From Clostridia bacterium (GTDB lineage Bacteria; Bacillota; Clostridia; Christensenellales; Borkfalkiaceae), in the NCBI GenBank assembly GCA_017504465.1, contig JAFVRE010000032.1:1-56745 (forward strand): a stretch of DNA of 56,745 bases. Direction: 5' to 3'. The position numbers were made by a program, and so were the translations under genes. Numbering within the stretch: the first letter of the stretch is position 1; each line of letters begins with the position of its first letter. Under the pieces are notes generated by a model. That model was not told the origin of the DNA. It searched no databases and saw only the letters and a list, made by a program, of their open reading frames with translations. Positions 14,190 to 23,099 of the stretch are shown here, in pieces.

Positions 14190-15338
14190 TTACAAAGTCT
14201 TATTTATAAACTCTTGCGCAATCGACCTAGCTCTTTTATCCGTTTGGGTTAGAACGTCGTAATCAGTAGCCTTTACGCGTTCGGTTTTTTCAAGCGCGTA
14301 CTCAATCGTGTCGGCTATACCAAGGAAGGACAGTTTCCCGTCCAAGAACGCCCGAACAGCCACTTCGCCCGCGCCGTTGAGCGCGCAGGGGTAGTTATCC
14401 CCCTTTTCAATGGATTTGAGCGCCATATCGTAGCAGGGGAACACCGATCTTTCCAAGGGTAAAAATCTAATCGCGCCAAGCTTTTCAAAGTCGAGCGGTT
14501 TCAATTCACATTCAAAACGCTCAGGGTACGTGAGCGCAAGCTGAATGGGTAATTCCATCGTCGGATAACTCATTTGCGCCAAAATGCCGCGGTCTTCAAA
14601 TTCGACCATGGAATGAATAATACTTTCGGGTTGAACGACGGTATGGATTTTTTCAAGCGGACAGCCGTATAACCATTTCGCCTCAATTACCTCAAAGCCT
14701 TTATTGAGCAGCGTTGCGCTGTCTATCGTGATTTTCGCGCCCATTTGCCAAGTCGGATGCTTGAGCGCAGACGCAGGCGTGACCGAGCGCAATTGTTCTT
14801 TGCTCCAGCCGTAGAACGGACCGCCGCTTGCCGTGATAATCAGTCGTCTAAAAGACGCGTCCAAACGGAAACCGAGCGCCTGCCAAAGCGCAGAATGCTC
14901 GCTGTCAATGGGCATTAAATCAATACCTGCCCCCTTGATTTTATTCATAACCAGCTCGCCGCCGCAAACGAGCGTTTCCTTGTTTGCAAGCGCAAGCGCC
15001 TTTCCTTCTTCAATCGCGCGAAGGGAATATCCAAGCCCCGCAAAGCCGGTTACCGCAACTACGGTAACGTCACCGTAGCAAACGCCGTCAAGCGCATTTT
15101 GTGTTCCGTAGCGAAAAAGGACGTCCGTGGGCATTTCTTTTTCAAGGAGCTCCCCTGCTTTTTCGTCGGCAAGGGCGGCATATTTAGGTTTAAATTCCCA
15201 AACTTGTTTTAAAAATTCTGCCGAAGACGAATTCGCGACAATGCTTACGATACGGAATTTATCAGGGTAACGTCTAACAACCGCGCATACCTGTTTCCCT
15301 ATTGAGCCGGTCGAGCCGATTAAAGCAATCTCTTTCAT
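14190..15338 (-). CDS. dxr: 1-deoxy-D-xylulose 5-phosphate reductoisomerase
   Basis: 382 residues, full length. The NADPH-binding motif GSTGSIGKQV is at residues 8-17; LANKETLVCGG, MPIDSEHSALWQ (metal and substrate site), TASGGPF and TMELPIQLAL follow. It makes 2-C-methyl-D-erythritol 4-phosphate in the MEP isoprenoid pathway. It lies between cdsA and rseP in the standard order; uppS downstream of pyrH uses the isoprenoid product. A terminator hairpin separates it from cdsA. Confidence 0.97.
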   Translation of the reverse strand: MKEIALIGSTGSIGKQVCAVVRRYPDKFRIVSIVANSSSAEFLKQVWEFKPKYAALADEKAGELLEKEMPTDVLFRYGTQNALDGVCYGDVTVVAVTGFAGLGYSLRAIEEGKALALANKETLVCGGELVMNKIKGAGIDLMPIDSEHSALWQALGFRLDASFRRLIITASGGPFYGWSKEQLRSVTPASALKHPTWQMGAKITIDSATLLNKGFEVIEAKWLYGCPLEKIHTVVQPESIIHSMVEFEDRGILAQMSYPTMELPIQLALTYPERFECELKPLDFEKLGAIRFLPLERSVFPCYDMALKSIEKGDNYPCALNGAGEVAVRAFLDGKLSFLGIADTIEYALEKTERVKATDYDVLTQTDKRARSIAQEFINKTL

Positions 15339-15398
15339 TTTTACCTTTTTCCTCCCGTTTATACGCGGATATTTTCAAACGGTAAATCCGTCAAATTC

Positions 15399-15424
15399 GC
15401 AAAAAGTACCCATCACGGGTACTT
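15399..15424 (-). terminator. Internal terminator between cdsA and dxr
   Basis: AAGTACCC-gtgat-GGGTACTT then TTTGCG on the minus strand. It is expected to reduce dxr-rseP expression relative to the upstream genes. Confidence 0.75.
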
Positions 15425-15441
15425 CTTTTGTAAATTCGTAA

Positions 15442-16332
15442 TCAAATTGCGGTAATAAAGAAGACCAAAAGGAAGACGAAATACACCACTACCGTGGTAA
15501 ACAACGTACCGTCTATACGGTCGAGAATACCGCCGTGCCCGGGCATAATTTTACCCATATCCTTAATGCCGACCTTACGTTTAATACCGCTTTCCACAAG
15601 ATCGCCAAATTCGTTAGCGGCGGACGCAACGATGCCGATCAATGCGTAAATAAGCAACCAAACGAGCATATTATCAAAGGATCCAAAAAACGCGTTATAG
15701 ACGAAATATACTCCCGCCGCGCCGACAATCCCGCCGATAATTCCGCCGATCGCGCCGATAACCGTTTTATTCGGGCTGACTGACGCCGCCATCTTTTTAG
15801 GGAATTTCCCGCGTAAGAACTTACCGAAGAAATACGCAAAGGTATCGGAAATAGGCGAAATTACCAAAATTAAGAAAATTGCTAAATTTGAATTAAAGGC
15901 GTACTTTTGCATGATCGCCGTATCGGGAATATGATTTACAAGCACCAAGGGCACGAGCATCAGCGTCGGGTACACCGCGCAAAATAAACTCTCTCCAATG
16001 TTTTTAGGCGTCGTTTCTTCGTGTTTGACAACAAACAAGCAAAGGTTCAACACGGCAAATACGAAAAAGCAAAATAAGCTCGCCTGCGCGCCAAGGCGGT
16101 ACAATTCCGCCACCGCTGTTGCAGGAATACACAGCCCCGCAAACGCAAATACTAAGCCCTTTTGCGATTTTGTTAAATTCGCCCCTACCGCATTCACAAT
16201 CTCGCGCGTACCTAAGAGCGCAAAGACGTACGTCAATACGTCGAAACATAAATCGTGCACGAATACTTTTAAAAGATATGCAACGGCAAGAATCGCCAAG
16301 TACACGACCGCCGAGAAAAATCTCGTTTTCAT
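15442..16332 (-). CDS. cdsA: Phosphatidate cytidylyltransferase
   Basis: 296 residues from ATG 16332 (AAGAGGA site upstream); a longer in-frame start at 16425 overlaps uppS and would add a Lys-rich tail, so it is rejected. About eight membrane segments. The C-terminal CDP-alcohol signature reads KRKVGIKDMGKIMPGHGG followed by ILDRIDG, a full match to the family pattern. It makes CDP-diacylglycerol from phosphatidate and CTP. It sits between uppS and dxr. Confidence 0.95.
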   Translation of the reverse strand: MKTRFFSAVVYLAILAVAYLLKVFVHDLCFDVLTYVFALLGTREIVNAVGANLTKSQKGLVFAFAGLCIPATAVAELYRLGAQASLFCFFVFAVLNLCLFVVKHEETTPKNIGESLFCAVYPTLMLVPLVLVNHIPDTAIMQKYAFNSNLAIFLILVISPISDTFAYFFGKFLRGKFPKKMAASVSPNKTVIGAIGGIIGGIVGAAGVYFVYNAFFGSFDNMLVWLLIYALIGIVASAANEFGDLVESGIKRKVGIKDMGKIMPGHGGILDRIDGTLFTTVVVYFVFLLVFFITAI

Positions 16333-16365
16333 AGTAATCCTCTTCTTTAGCAGATTGCGCTCAAC

Positions 16366-16378
16366 GCATACCTGCCCC
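16366..16378 (-). repeat. GGGGCAGGTATGC word directly after the uppS stop
   Basis: Exact 13-bp copy on the minus strand, beginning at the base after the uppS stop codon; extended context GGGGCAGGTATGCGTTGA is shared with 32617-32631. Confidence 0.8.
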
Positions 16379-17116
16379 TTATCTTTCTTGTTTTTCTTGT
16401 GTTTTTTGTTCGTCCGTTTTCCCAAATCTTCTCACGCGCGAGGAATACTCCTCAATCGCTAAGTCAAGATCCTTAGCGGTGAAATCCGGAAACATTTTAT
16501 CTGAAAAATACAGCTCCGAATACGCCGATTGATACAAAAGGAAGTTGGAAAGTCTTTTTTCCTTACCCGTGCGTATCAGCAAATCAGGATCAGGAACGCC
16601 GTCAGTATAAAGCAGTTTTGAAAGCCCTTCTTCAGTTACCTTCTCCCCTTTCTCAACGGCAAGATTGACCGCTCGGACAAGCTCCGCCCTACCGCCGTAC
16701 GCAAGCGCAACGTTGAGAGTAAACTCCGTCAAATGCTCGGAACGTTTTTCCGCGTCCAAGAGCACTTCCCTCACGTCGCTTGGCAGCAAGGATAAATCCC
16801 CCACAACTCTTATTCTCGAATTGTGTTTGATAAACCTATCCGCAAGCTCGCCAAACCGAGTTCGGATAAGATTGAATAATCCTTCTATCTCTTCTTTCGG
16901 TCTCTTTAAATTCTCTGTGGAAAGCGCATATACGGTAACGCATTTTACACCGCGCTTAAAAGAGTACTCGATAAGCTCTATCATTCGTGAAAAGCCCTGC
17001 TTATGCCCCATCATTCTGGGCATCATTCGGCTTTGAGCCCAACGCCCGTTTCCGTCCATGATAACGGCAATATGCTCGGGAATTTTTATCCCTTCACTTA
17101 TTTTACTATGAGCCAT
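16379..17116 (-). CDS. uppS: Isoprenyl (undecaprenyl) diphosphate synthase
   Basis: 245 residues. The catalytic start HIAVIMDGNGRWAQ, then YALSTENLKRP and the C-terminal RTGKEKRLSNFLLYQSAYSELYF are all conserved in cis-prenyltransferases. It makes the C55 lipid carrier for peptidoglycan from FPP and IPP. It starts 3 bp after frr, so the two are translationally linked. A Lys/Gln-rich tail of about 12 residues (TDEQKTQEKQER) is additional. Confidence 0.97.
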   Translation of the reverse strand: MAHSKISEGIKIPEHIAVIMDGNGRWAQSRMMPRMMGHKQGFSRMIELIEYSFKRGVKCVTVYALSTENLKRPKEEIEGLFNLIRTRFGELADRFIKHNSRIRVVGDLSLLPSDVREVLLDAEKRSEHLTEFTLNVALAYGGRAELVRAVNLAVEKGEKVTEEGLSKLLYTDGVPDPDLLIRTGKEKRLSNFLLYQSAYSELYFSDKMFPDFTAKDLDLAIEEYSSRVRRFGKTDEQKTQEKQER

Positions 17117-17119
17117 AAC

Positions 17120-17692
17120 TTAAATAGACATCAAATCCTTTTCTTTTGCAGCGATAATTCCTTCAAGCTTAGACATCGTGGAAGAAATTTGCTTTTCTAC
17201 GTCCGATTCGCAACCAGCCGCTTCGTCTTCCGACAATTCCTTCGCCGTCTTCATCTTCTTGATAACGTCCATTGCTTCACGGCGATGGTTACGGATTGCA
17301 ACCTTTGCCTCTTCGCCCATCTTCTTCGCTTGTTTAACGAGCTCTTTTCTACGCTCTTCCGTCATAATGGGGAAGTTAATCAAAATCACTTCACCGTTGT
17401 TGGTAGGCGTAAGACCTAAATTCGATTGCAAAATCGCTTTTTCTACCGCTTTGAGCAAAGATTTATCCCAAAGCTTAATTTGCAAACAACGCGCGTCTAA
17501 AGCGGCAATGTTCCCAAGCTCGATAAGTTTACTCATACCGCCGTAAGCTTCCACTTCTACTCTGTCCAGCACGCGGGGATTTGCGCGGCCTGCACGAATA
17601 GACGCGTATTCGTTTTCAAGCGAGTTCATCGTCTTTTCAGACTTTTCTTCAAGCTCAAACATCATTTCTTCAATCTTTTCGTTTTCAATCAT
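17120..17692 (-). CDS. frr: Ribosome recycling factor
   Basis: 190 residues (family 185). Conserved stretches: FELEEKSEKTMNSLENEYASIRAGRANP, LDRVEVEAYG, NFPIMTEERRKELVKQAKKM and AIRNHRREAMDVIKKM. RRF splits post-termination ribosomes together with EF-G. It lies between pyrH and uppS, the common order. Confidence 0.97.
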   Translation of the reverse strand: MIENEKIEEMMFELEEKSEKTMNSLENEYASIRAGRANPRVLDRVEVEAYGGMSKLIELGNIAALDARCLQIKLWDKSLLKAVEKAILQSNLGLTPTNNGEVILINFPIMTEERRKELVKQAKKMGEEAKVAIRNHRREAMDVIKKMKTAKELSEDEAAGCESDVEKQISSTMSKLEGIIAAKEKDLMSI

Positions 17693-17759
17693 AATCTTTA
17701 TCTCCTAAGTTTATTTTTCTCTTTTTCTGATTTTTTATCGCCCTTACCATAACTAAAAC

Positions 17760-17803
17760 ATAACCGCGCGGCAACGAAGTTTTGCGCAGTATATACGCAT
17801 TTA
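17760..17803. repeat. Short intergenic repeat, copy C (partial)
   Basis: ACCGCGCGGCAACGAAG...GCGCAGTATATACGC resembles the distal third of copies A and B (GACCG..CAACGCAG..GTATATAC). On the minus strand it begins right after the pyrH stop codon. Confidence 0.55.
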
Positions 17804-17808
17804 ACTAA

Positions 17809-18519
17809 TTAATCGGTGCTGATAATAGTCCCCAAGCTCTCCCCACAAACCGCGCGAACGATAGAATTTTCTTCGTTCAACCCAAAAGCAAGCGTGGGTA
17901 CGTTGTTTTCCATGCACATGGTTGCGGCGGTAAAGTCAATTACTTTTAAGCCGCGGTTGAGAATATCCGAATAGGTAAGTTTTTCATACTTTTTCGCATA
18001 AGGATTAGTTTTAGGATCGGAATCGTAAATACCGTCCACGTTCTTTGCCATCAGCAAAATATCCGCGCCTATTTCGCAAGCCCGAAGCGCAGCCGCCGTA
18101 TCCGTCGAGCAGAAAGGATTTCCCGTACCGCAGGCAAAGATTACAATTCTGCCCTGCTCGAAATGCCGAAGCGCCTTTCTTAAAATGAACGGTTCCGCCA
18201 AGGACACCATATTCAAAGCGGTTTGTACACGCACGGGCACACCACGTTGTTCGATAGCGTCCATCATCGCCAAAGAGTTCATGACGGTTGCGAGCATACC
18301 CATGTGGTCGGCAGTAGTTCTATCCATATTCGTTCCCTGTCTGCCACGCCAAAAGTTTCCGCCGCCGATTACCAGCCCGACCTCTACGCCAAGCTTATGA
18401 ATTTCAACGATTTGGTCAACGACAGGCGCAATTACCTCATGGTTCAAGCCAAACCTATCGTCGCCGGCAAGTGCTTCACCCGACAACTTTAACAACACTC
18501 TTTTATACTTCGGTTGCAT
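17809..18519 (-). CDS. pyrH: Uridylate kinase
   Basis: 236 residues from ATG 18519, with TTGGAGG upstream (the TTG of that site opens a longer frame and is rejected). Motifs: RVLLKLSGEALAG, GLVIGGGNFWRGR, RTTADHMGMLATVMNSLA and GTGNPFCSTDTAAALRA. It phosphorylates UMP to UDP and is GTP-activated as a hexamer. rpsB and tsf, which usually precede pyrH, are not here; the gene has its own promoter region with TATAAT near 18612-18617. Confidence 0.96.
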   Translation of the reverse strand: MQPKYKRVLLKLSGEALAGDDRFGLNHEVIAPVVDQIVEIHKLGVEVGLVIGGGNFWRGRQGTNMDRTTADHMGMLATVMNSLAMMDAIEQRGVPVRVQTALNMVSLAEPFILRKALRHFEQGRIVIFACGTGNPFCSTDTAAALRACEIGADILLMAKNVDGIYDSDPKTNPYAKKYEKLTYSDILNRGLKVIDFTAATMCMENNVPTLAFGLNEENSIVRAVCGESLGTIISTD

Positions 18520-18811
18520 ACTTTCCTCCAAGCGTAAATCTTTGATTTATTCGCTGTTTTACGGACAAAAACCGCAAACGGCGCAAGCTATCGTTATAGC
18601 CCATTCAACATTATAACATATTTTTTAAAAGAAAGCTATATAAATAACAAAAAAAGTAGATGAAATTTCCAAAATTTTTGTAGATTTTTTTTCTTTCTTT
18701 GAATTTCCGACGCAAAAGAAGAAAGAAGAAGGTACGTAAAACCGCCCTTCCTCTTTTCGACATAGCCCGACCTTGTTTATTCTTCTTGTTTTAGCGTCCG
18801 CGCTCAAAAGC

Positions 18812-19228
18812 TTAAAGGTCTATTTTATCAAACTCGTATTCGCGTCTAAAACGCTCCAAAGCGCGTAAATATCTCTCGCTGAGCGACAGCGTATATCGCT
18901 GCTTTTCCTCGTACGTCAAGCTTTCATAATGCGCCTTATCCGTCAATCTACCGATCGCGTCGGACACTTCTCCGTCCTTTAAAAGCATATCTTTGACCTT
19001 TAAATAGAACTCGTCTTCCTTCTCTCCCAAAAGACTCGCCGACACCTTTTGTTTGAAATATCTCCCCGCTTTGCTTTCGTTTAACCCGAGCTCTTTCACC
19101 TTTTCCATACGCTCGTCGATATCCTCTTTACAGTCTTGCCAAAATCCCGTTTTTACACGTTCCTTGGCTTGACGGGCAAGCGCTTTAAAAGTTTTCGGCG
19201 TCGAGTGCGCCGCTCTGATTTCTTCCAT
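18812..19228 (-). CDS. Unknown charged helical protein
   Basis: 138 residues from ATG 19228 (GGAG 8 bp upstream). It is rich in Lys, Glu and Arg, with predicted helices throughout and no signal peptide or membrane segment. Recognisable only by segments such as KALARQAKERVKTGFWQD, AGRYFKQKVSASLLG and SLTYEEKQRYTLSLSERYL. It follows rpsU after a strong terminator. I assign no family. The remaining gap to pyrH (18520-18811) shows only A/T-rich tracts and a promoter. Confidence 0.65.
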   Translation of the reverse strand: MEEIRAAHSTPKTFKALARQAKERVKTGFWQDCKEDIDERMEKVKELGLNESKAGRYFKQKVSASLLGEKEDEFYLKVKDMLLKDGEVSDAIGRLTDKAHYESLTYEEKQRYTLSLSERYLRALERFRREYEFDKIDL

Positions 19229-19314
19229 ATTTCCTGCTCCTTTTTTGCGAGTTTTTTCGATTTTTTGCCGATTTTTTTTGTTTTTTTCGACGAAATATCC
19301 TGTTTTTTGCAAAC

Positions 19315-19341
19315 AAAAAAGCTCACCGTTATCGTGAGCTT
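19315..19341 (-). terminator. Terminator after rpsU
   Basis: AAGCTCAC-gataacg-GTGAGCTT followed by TTTTG on the minus strand. Confidence 0.9.
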
Positions 19342-19349
19342 TTCTTTCG

Positions 19350-19526
19350 TTAATTTCTGCTTCTCTTTCTTGCAGCTTCGGATTTCTTCTTTTTCTTTAC
19401 GGAAGGCTTTTCATAAAATTCCTTCTTGCGAAGATCACCGATAATACCATCGCGAGAGCACTTTCTCTTAAAGCGGCGAAGCGCGCTTTCTACGTTTTCG
19501 TTTTCTCCAACTTTTACCGTCGACAT
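19350..19526 (-). CDS. rpsU: 30S ribosomal protein S21
   Basis: 58 residues from ATG 19526 with AAGGAGAG upstream. The pattern [41 protein letters not shown] is the standard S21 body with its basic Arg/Lys C-terminus. S21 binds the 30S platform late in assembly and affects initiation. It stands alone, without the common yqeY neighbour. Confidence 0.96.
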   Translation of the reverse strand: MSTVKVGENENVESALRRFKRKCSRDGIIGDLRKKEFYEKPSVKKKKKSEAARKRSRN

Positions 19527-19631
19527 GTCCTTTTCACTCTCCTTCGCCCCATGGCGTTTAATCAATACCTCGTAATTATAGCAATTTCCTTTACGATTGT
19601 CAAGTCTTTTTTCGGGCTTTTTTGGGTATTT

Positions 19632-20351
19632 TTACTTTTTTTTCTTTTTTAGCATAGACTTAAGCGAAGTCTTGTGTTCTTCACCCGCAAGCAGTCTTTT
19701 AACGTTAGCTCTATGCGCAAACCAGTCCAACGCGCAGATGAGAAATACGAACGCGTATAAAAACCCAAGCGCAACGGAAAATTTCGCGTTATACGCAACG
19801 TAATATAAAACAAGTTGGGTAATCCCAAATACACTAACGATTATAAGCGACGAAAGGGACGCGTACTCTATCACGTAAATCAACGCAAGCGTCAACACGT
19901 AGCAAATGGGGATAATCAATAAAAACCACCAGCTTTGACTAACCAACCCTACTGTGAACACGCCGCACGTGGTAGCAATTCCCTTACCGCCCTTGAATTT
20001 TTTAAGTGCTGGATAAATATGCCCCACAACAACGCAAAGCCCGTTTATGTAACAAACAAACTCGCCCGCGTTAATCCCATTCAGGCAATAATCTTTATAA
20101 ACCAAAAGCCCAACAAGCGAAGCGATTGCGCCCTTTAACATATCCACGATAAACGTGAATAAGCCGAACTTAAACCCGTACGCTCGAGCCATATTCATTG
20201 TGCCTGGATTCCCGCTGCCCTTTTCTCGAATATCCTCGTGCTTAACCCGCTTTGAAATAAGCACGGCGCCGCTAAATCCCCCCAACAGGTACGAGATTAT
20301 CGCCATTATTAGCAATATGTACCATTGCTCGGAAAATAAAAATTCTTTCAT
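19632..20351 (-). CDS. plsY: Glycerol-3-phosphate acyltransferase PlsY
   Basis: 239 residues with five or six membrane helices. PlsY motifs: REKGSGNPGTMNMAR (motif 1), the glycine-rich KFKGGKGIATTCGV (motif 2), and IVIEYAS-type motif 3 (IYVIEYASLSSL). It transfers acyl from acyl-phosphate to glycerol 3-phosphate, the first step of phospholipid synthesis. The C-terminal KSMLKKKKK tail is extra. It starts 11 bp after der, in the conserved DUF512-der-plsY order. Confidence 0.94.
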   Translation of the reverse strand: MKEFLFSEQWYILLIMAIISYLLGGFSGAVLISKRVKHEDIREKGSGNPGTMNMARAYGFKFGLFTFIVDMLKGAIASLVGLLVYKDYCLNGINAGEFVCYINGLCVVVGHIYPALKKFKGGKGIATTCGVFTVGLVSQSWWFLLIIPICYVLTLALIYVIEYASLSSLIIVSVFGITQLVLYYVAYNAKFSVALGFLYAFVFLICALDWFAHRANVKRLLAGEEHKTSLKSMLKKKKK

Positions 20352-20362
20352 AATACTTCCCC

Positions 20363-21676
20363 TTACTCCTCGTCCTTTTTCTCTCTTACGACCACTTTAA
20401 TCGGCGTACCCGAGAAGTCGTAAGCGTTACGAATGGTATTTTCAAGGTATCTTTGGTAAGAGAAATGGAGCAAGCCTTCGTCATTGACGTGAAGGACAAA
20501 GAGCGGCGGACATACGCCCACCTGCGAAGAGAAGAATACGCGCATTCTTCTGCCTTGATAGGAAGGCGGTTCATTGAGCCGAACAGCGTCGCCTATCAAG
20601 TCGTTGAGTGCGCCCGTGGGAACACGGAAATTCGCATGCGCAAACACTTCTTCCGCCGCGCCCAAAAGCTTTTCCACACGTTGACCTGTTTTGGCTGAAA
20701 TGTAAATGGACTTATAATAATCCATAAACTTCAAATCTTCTTTGAGTTTTTCCTCGAAACGATTGACGGTATGCGTATCCTTTTCGATTAAATCCCATTT
20801 ATTCATAACGATTACCGACGGTTTTCCCTGCTCGTGCACGTATCCGATAATCTTTACGTCCTGTTCTGTTAAACCTTCCTTGGAATCAACAACAAGCAAG
20901 CAAACGTCGCTTCTTCTCACTGCGTCGAATGCGCGCATATTGCTATAATATTCCACGTCGTCGTCCACGTTTTTCTTCTTTCTAATCCCCGCCGTATCAA
21001 TGATCGTATAGGCCTTATCACCGCGATAAAACAACGTATCAATCGCGTCTCGCGTCGTACCTGCCATGGGGGTAACAATACTTCTCTCCGATCCAAGAAT
21101 CTTATTGACTAAGCTGGACTTGCCCGCATTCGGTTTCCCGACCACCGCAATTTTCAAAGAGGGCACGGGTTCTTGCGTATCGTCGGGGAAGAACTGCATC
21201 GCTTCGTCCAATACGTCGCCGATCCCTTGCGAATGTTCCGCGGATACGGCAAAAGGCTCGCCTAAACCCAAGGAATAAAATTCAAAAACTTTGTCGGGGG
21301 AATAATCGTCAATCTTATTCACGACGAGAATAACCGGCTTTTTACTGCGCCGTAAAATATCCGCCACGTCATAATCGGAAGGGGTTAACCCCTCTTTTCC
21401 GTCCGTGAAAAACAAAATTACGTCCGCCGTTTCAATCGCAACGTCCGCCTGTTTTGCAATTTCTTTCCACATCACGTCTTCCGATTTGAGTTCAATACCG
21501 CCCGTATCCACCATCGTGAAATTACGGTTTCTCCAAACCGCGTCCGTGTATAGACGATCGCGCGTGACGCCCGGTCTGTCTTCTGTTATAGAGATTTTTC
21601 TTCCTGCTACTTTGTTAAAGAACGTACTTTTCCCTACGTTCGGTCTGCCCACAAGGGCAACTAAAGGATTTGCCAT
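20363..21676 (-). CDS. der: Ribosome biogenesis GTPase Der (EngA)
   Basis: 437 residues, full length. Two tandem G domains: GRPNVGKSTFFNKVAG with DTGGIE and NKIDD, then GKPNAGKSSLVNKILG with DTAGIRKK and NKWDLIE; a C-terminal KH-like domain ends the protein. Der acts in 50S assembly. It lies in a tight operon between the DUF512 radical SAM gene and plsY. Confidence 0.98.
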   Translation of the reverse strand: MANPLVALVGRPNVGKSTFFNKVAGRKISITEDRPGVTRDRLYTDAVWRNRNFTMVDTGGIELKSEDVMWKEIAKQADVAIETADVILFFTDGKEGLTPSDYDVADILRRSKKPVILVVNKIDDYSPDKVFEFYSLGLGEPFAVSAEHSQGIGDVLDEAMQFFPDDTQEPVPSLKIAVVGKPNAGKSSLVNKILGSERSIVTPMAGTTRDAIDTLFYRGDKAYTIIDTAGIRKKKNVDDDVEYYSNMRAFDAVRRSDVCLLVVDSKEGLTEQDVKIIGYVHEQGKPSVIVMNKWDLIEKDTHTVNRFEEKLKEDLKFMDYYKSIYISAKTGQRVEKLLGAAEEVFAHANFRVPTGALNDLIGDAVRLNEPPSYQGRRMRVFFSSQVGVCPPLFVLHVNDEGLLHFSYQRYLENTIRNAYDFSGTPIKVVVREKKDEE

Positions 21677-21730
21677 CTCAACCTCCTTTTTGTGTCTTTT
21701 CTTCGTTTGCCGAGTATTTTACTCAGCTTT

Positions 21731-23038
21731 TTATTTTGTTAATAACCGCACGAGCCCATATCCGCCCAAGCGATTGACTGTAATTTTACAGCCTACAAGC
21801 TTCTTTAAATCCTTCAGCGTCATTCCGCAAAGGAAGACGTCCTCAAACTCTTTCAGCGTGTTTGCGGGCAAGATAATCTCGCTCGGTTTTTCATTGTTTT
21901 CAAAGTATTTTAAAAGGGCGTTTGCTATGTCCGTACCCGTCAAAAGACCGGTACAGGTTACGGTTTTTCCAAAAAACTCGTTCTCAACCGCCAACACTTT
22001 TACCGTTAAATTTTCTATCTTTTCCATGGCTTTTTTTGCCAAGTCATCGTTGATTTTTTTTGCGGAAACACCGCTGATAAGTAATACCTTTTTCGCCTTT
22101 TTCAATTTTTTAGAGGATATCTTGGAAAATTCTTCTTCCGCCTCGTTTAAAAAGGCTCTCGTCATGCCCACGCCGTTTTCAATTTGCTCGAAGTCTCCGT
22201 AAAACTCGGTGGACTTCACCTCTCTTTCGGCTTTTATAAAATATTCGTCGGCAGGAAGCAAGAAATCCACGCCGAACTCCGCGTTTAAAGCGTCCGCAAG
22301 ATCAAGCAATTTCTTGGAATATTCCCCGTCCACGTCCTCGATTTTCGTCAAGCCGTCACGGTATTTGGTCAATCCCGTCGGCACGCAAGCCAAGCTCTTT
22401 ACCGTCGGATAATACTTAAAAAGCTCGCGCGCAGTATAAGCAAGCTCGTCCCCGTCGTTTTTATTCGGCACGATTACCGCTTGACAATGCAGTTGAATAC
22501 CGTTTTCCGCAAGCGCTTTAATTTGCTCGACAATCTTCCCTGCAAAGCGGTTTCTAAGCAATTCTTGACGCAACTCAGGATTCATCGTATGCACGGATAC
22601 GTACAACGGCGAAAGCCTCAATCGGATAATTTTTTCAAGCTGTTCTTCCGTGACGTTCGTAAGCGTCACAAAGTTTCCGCACGTAAAACTCATCGCGTAA
22701 TCGTCGTCTTTTACGTATAAGCTCTCTCGCATACCCTTCGGCATTTGATCAACGAAACAAAATACGCAACGGTTATGGCAGGTGCGGATTCTATTTGTTT
22801 TTTCGTCCTTTTCAAGCGTGATTCCAAGAAGCTCGTTTTCCGATTTTTCCACTTCGATTTCCCGTGTTTCATCGCTCCTGCAATCCTTTACCGTCATGGA
22901 AAATTTGGGTTGGGAGCAATAATATTCATAATCGAGCTCGTCCTCGCAGGGATAGCCGTTAAAAGCAAGGATTTCATCCCCCTTTTCAAGCCCTAATTCC
23001 CTCGCAAGAGAACGGCGTGCAACGCTTAATATCCTCAT
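21731..23038 (-). CDS. DUF512 radical SAM/PDZ protein
   Basis: 435 residues. An N-terminal PDZ-like segment (LGLEKGDEILAFNGYPCEDELDY) is followed by a radical-SAM-like cluster motif, TCHNRCVFCFVDQMPKGM (CxxxCxxC), and the DUF512 C-terminal domain. The molecular function of this widely conserved family is unknown; it neighbours der in many Clostridia, which suggests a link with ribosome or RNA maturation. The start codon lies inside GGGGGCAGGTATG (23048-23036), the dispersed word, which also supplies a G-rich ribosome site. Confidence 0.9.
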   Translation of the reverse strand: MRILSVARRSLARELGLEKGDEILAFNGYPCEDELDYEYYCSQPKFSMTVKDCRSDETREIEVEKSENELLGITLEKDEKTNRIRTCHNRCVFCFVDQMPKGMRESLYVKDDDYAMSFTCGNFVTLTNVTEEQLEKIIRLRLSPLYVSVHTMNPELRQELLRNRFAGKIVEQIKALAENGIQLHCQAVIVPNKNDGDELAYTARELFKYYPTVKSLACVPTGLTKYRDGLTKIEDVDGEYSKKLLDLADALNAEFGVDFLLPADEYFIKAEREVKSTEFYGDFEQIENGVGMTRAFLNEAEEEFSKISSKKLKKAKKVLLISGVSAKKINDDLAKKAMEKIENLTVKVLAVENEFFGKTVTCTGLLTGTDIANALLKYFENNEKPSEIILPANTLKEFEDVFLCGMTLKDLKKLVGCKITVNRLGGYGLVRLLTK

Positions 23039-23099
23039 ACCTGCCCCCTTTCTTTATCTAAAATTCCCGCTTTGAGTTTTCTCTCCGTTTCCGTTTTCG

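Noticed and set aside
14923-14934. Copy of GGGGGCAGGTAT inside dxr
   Set aside because: It encodes conserved-position residues GAGI of Dxr, so it cannot count as independent evidence for a mobile word.
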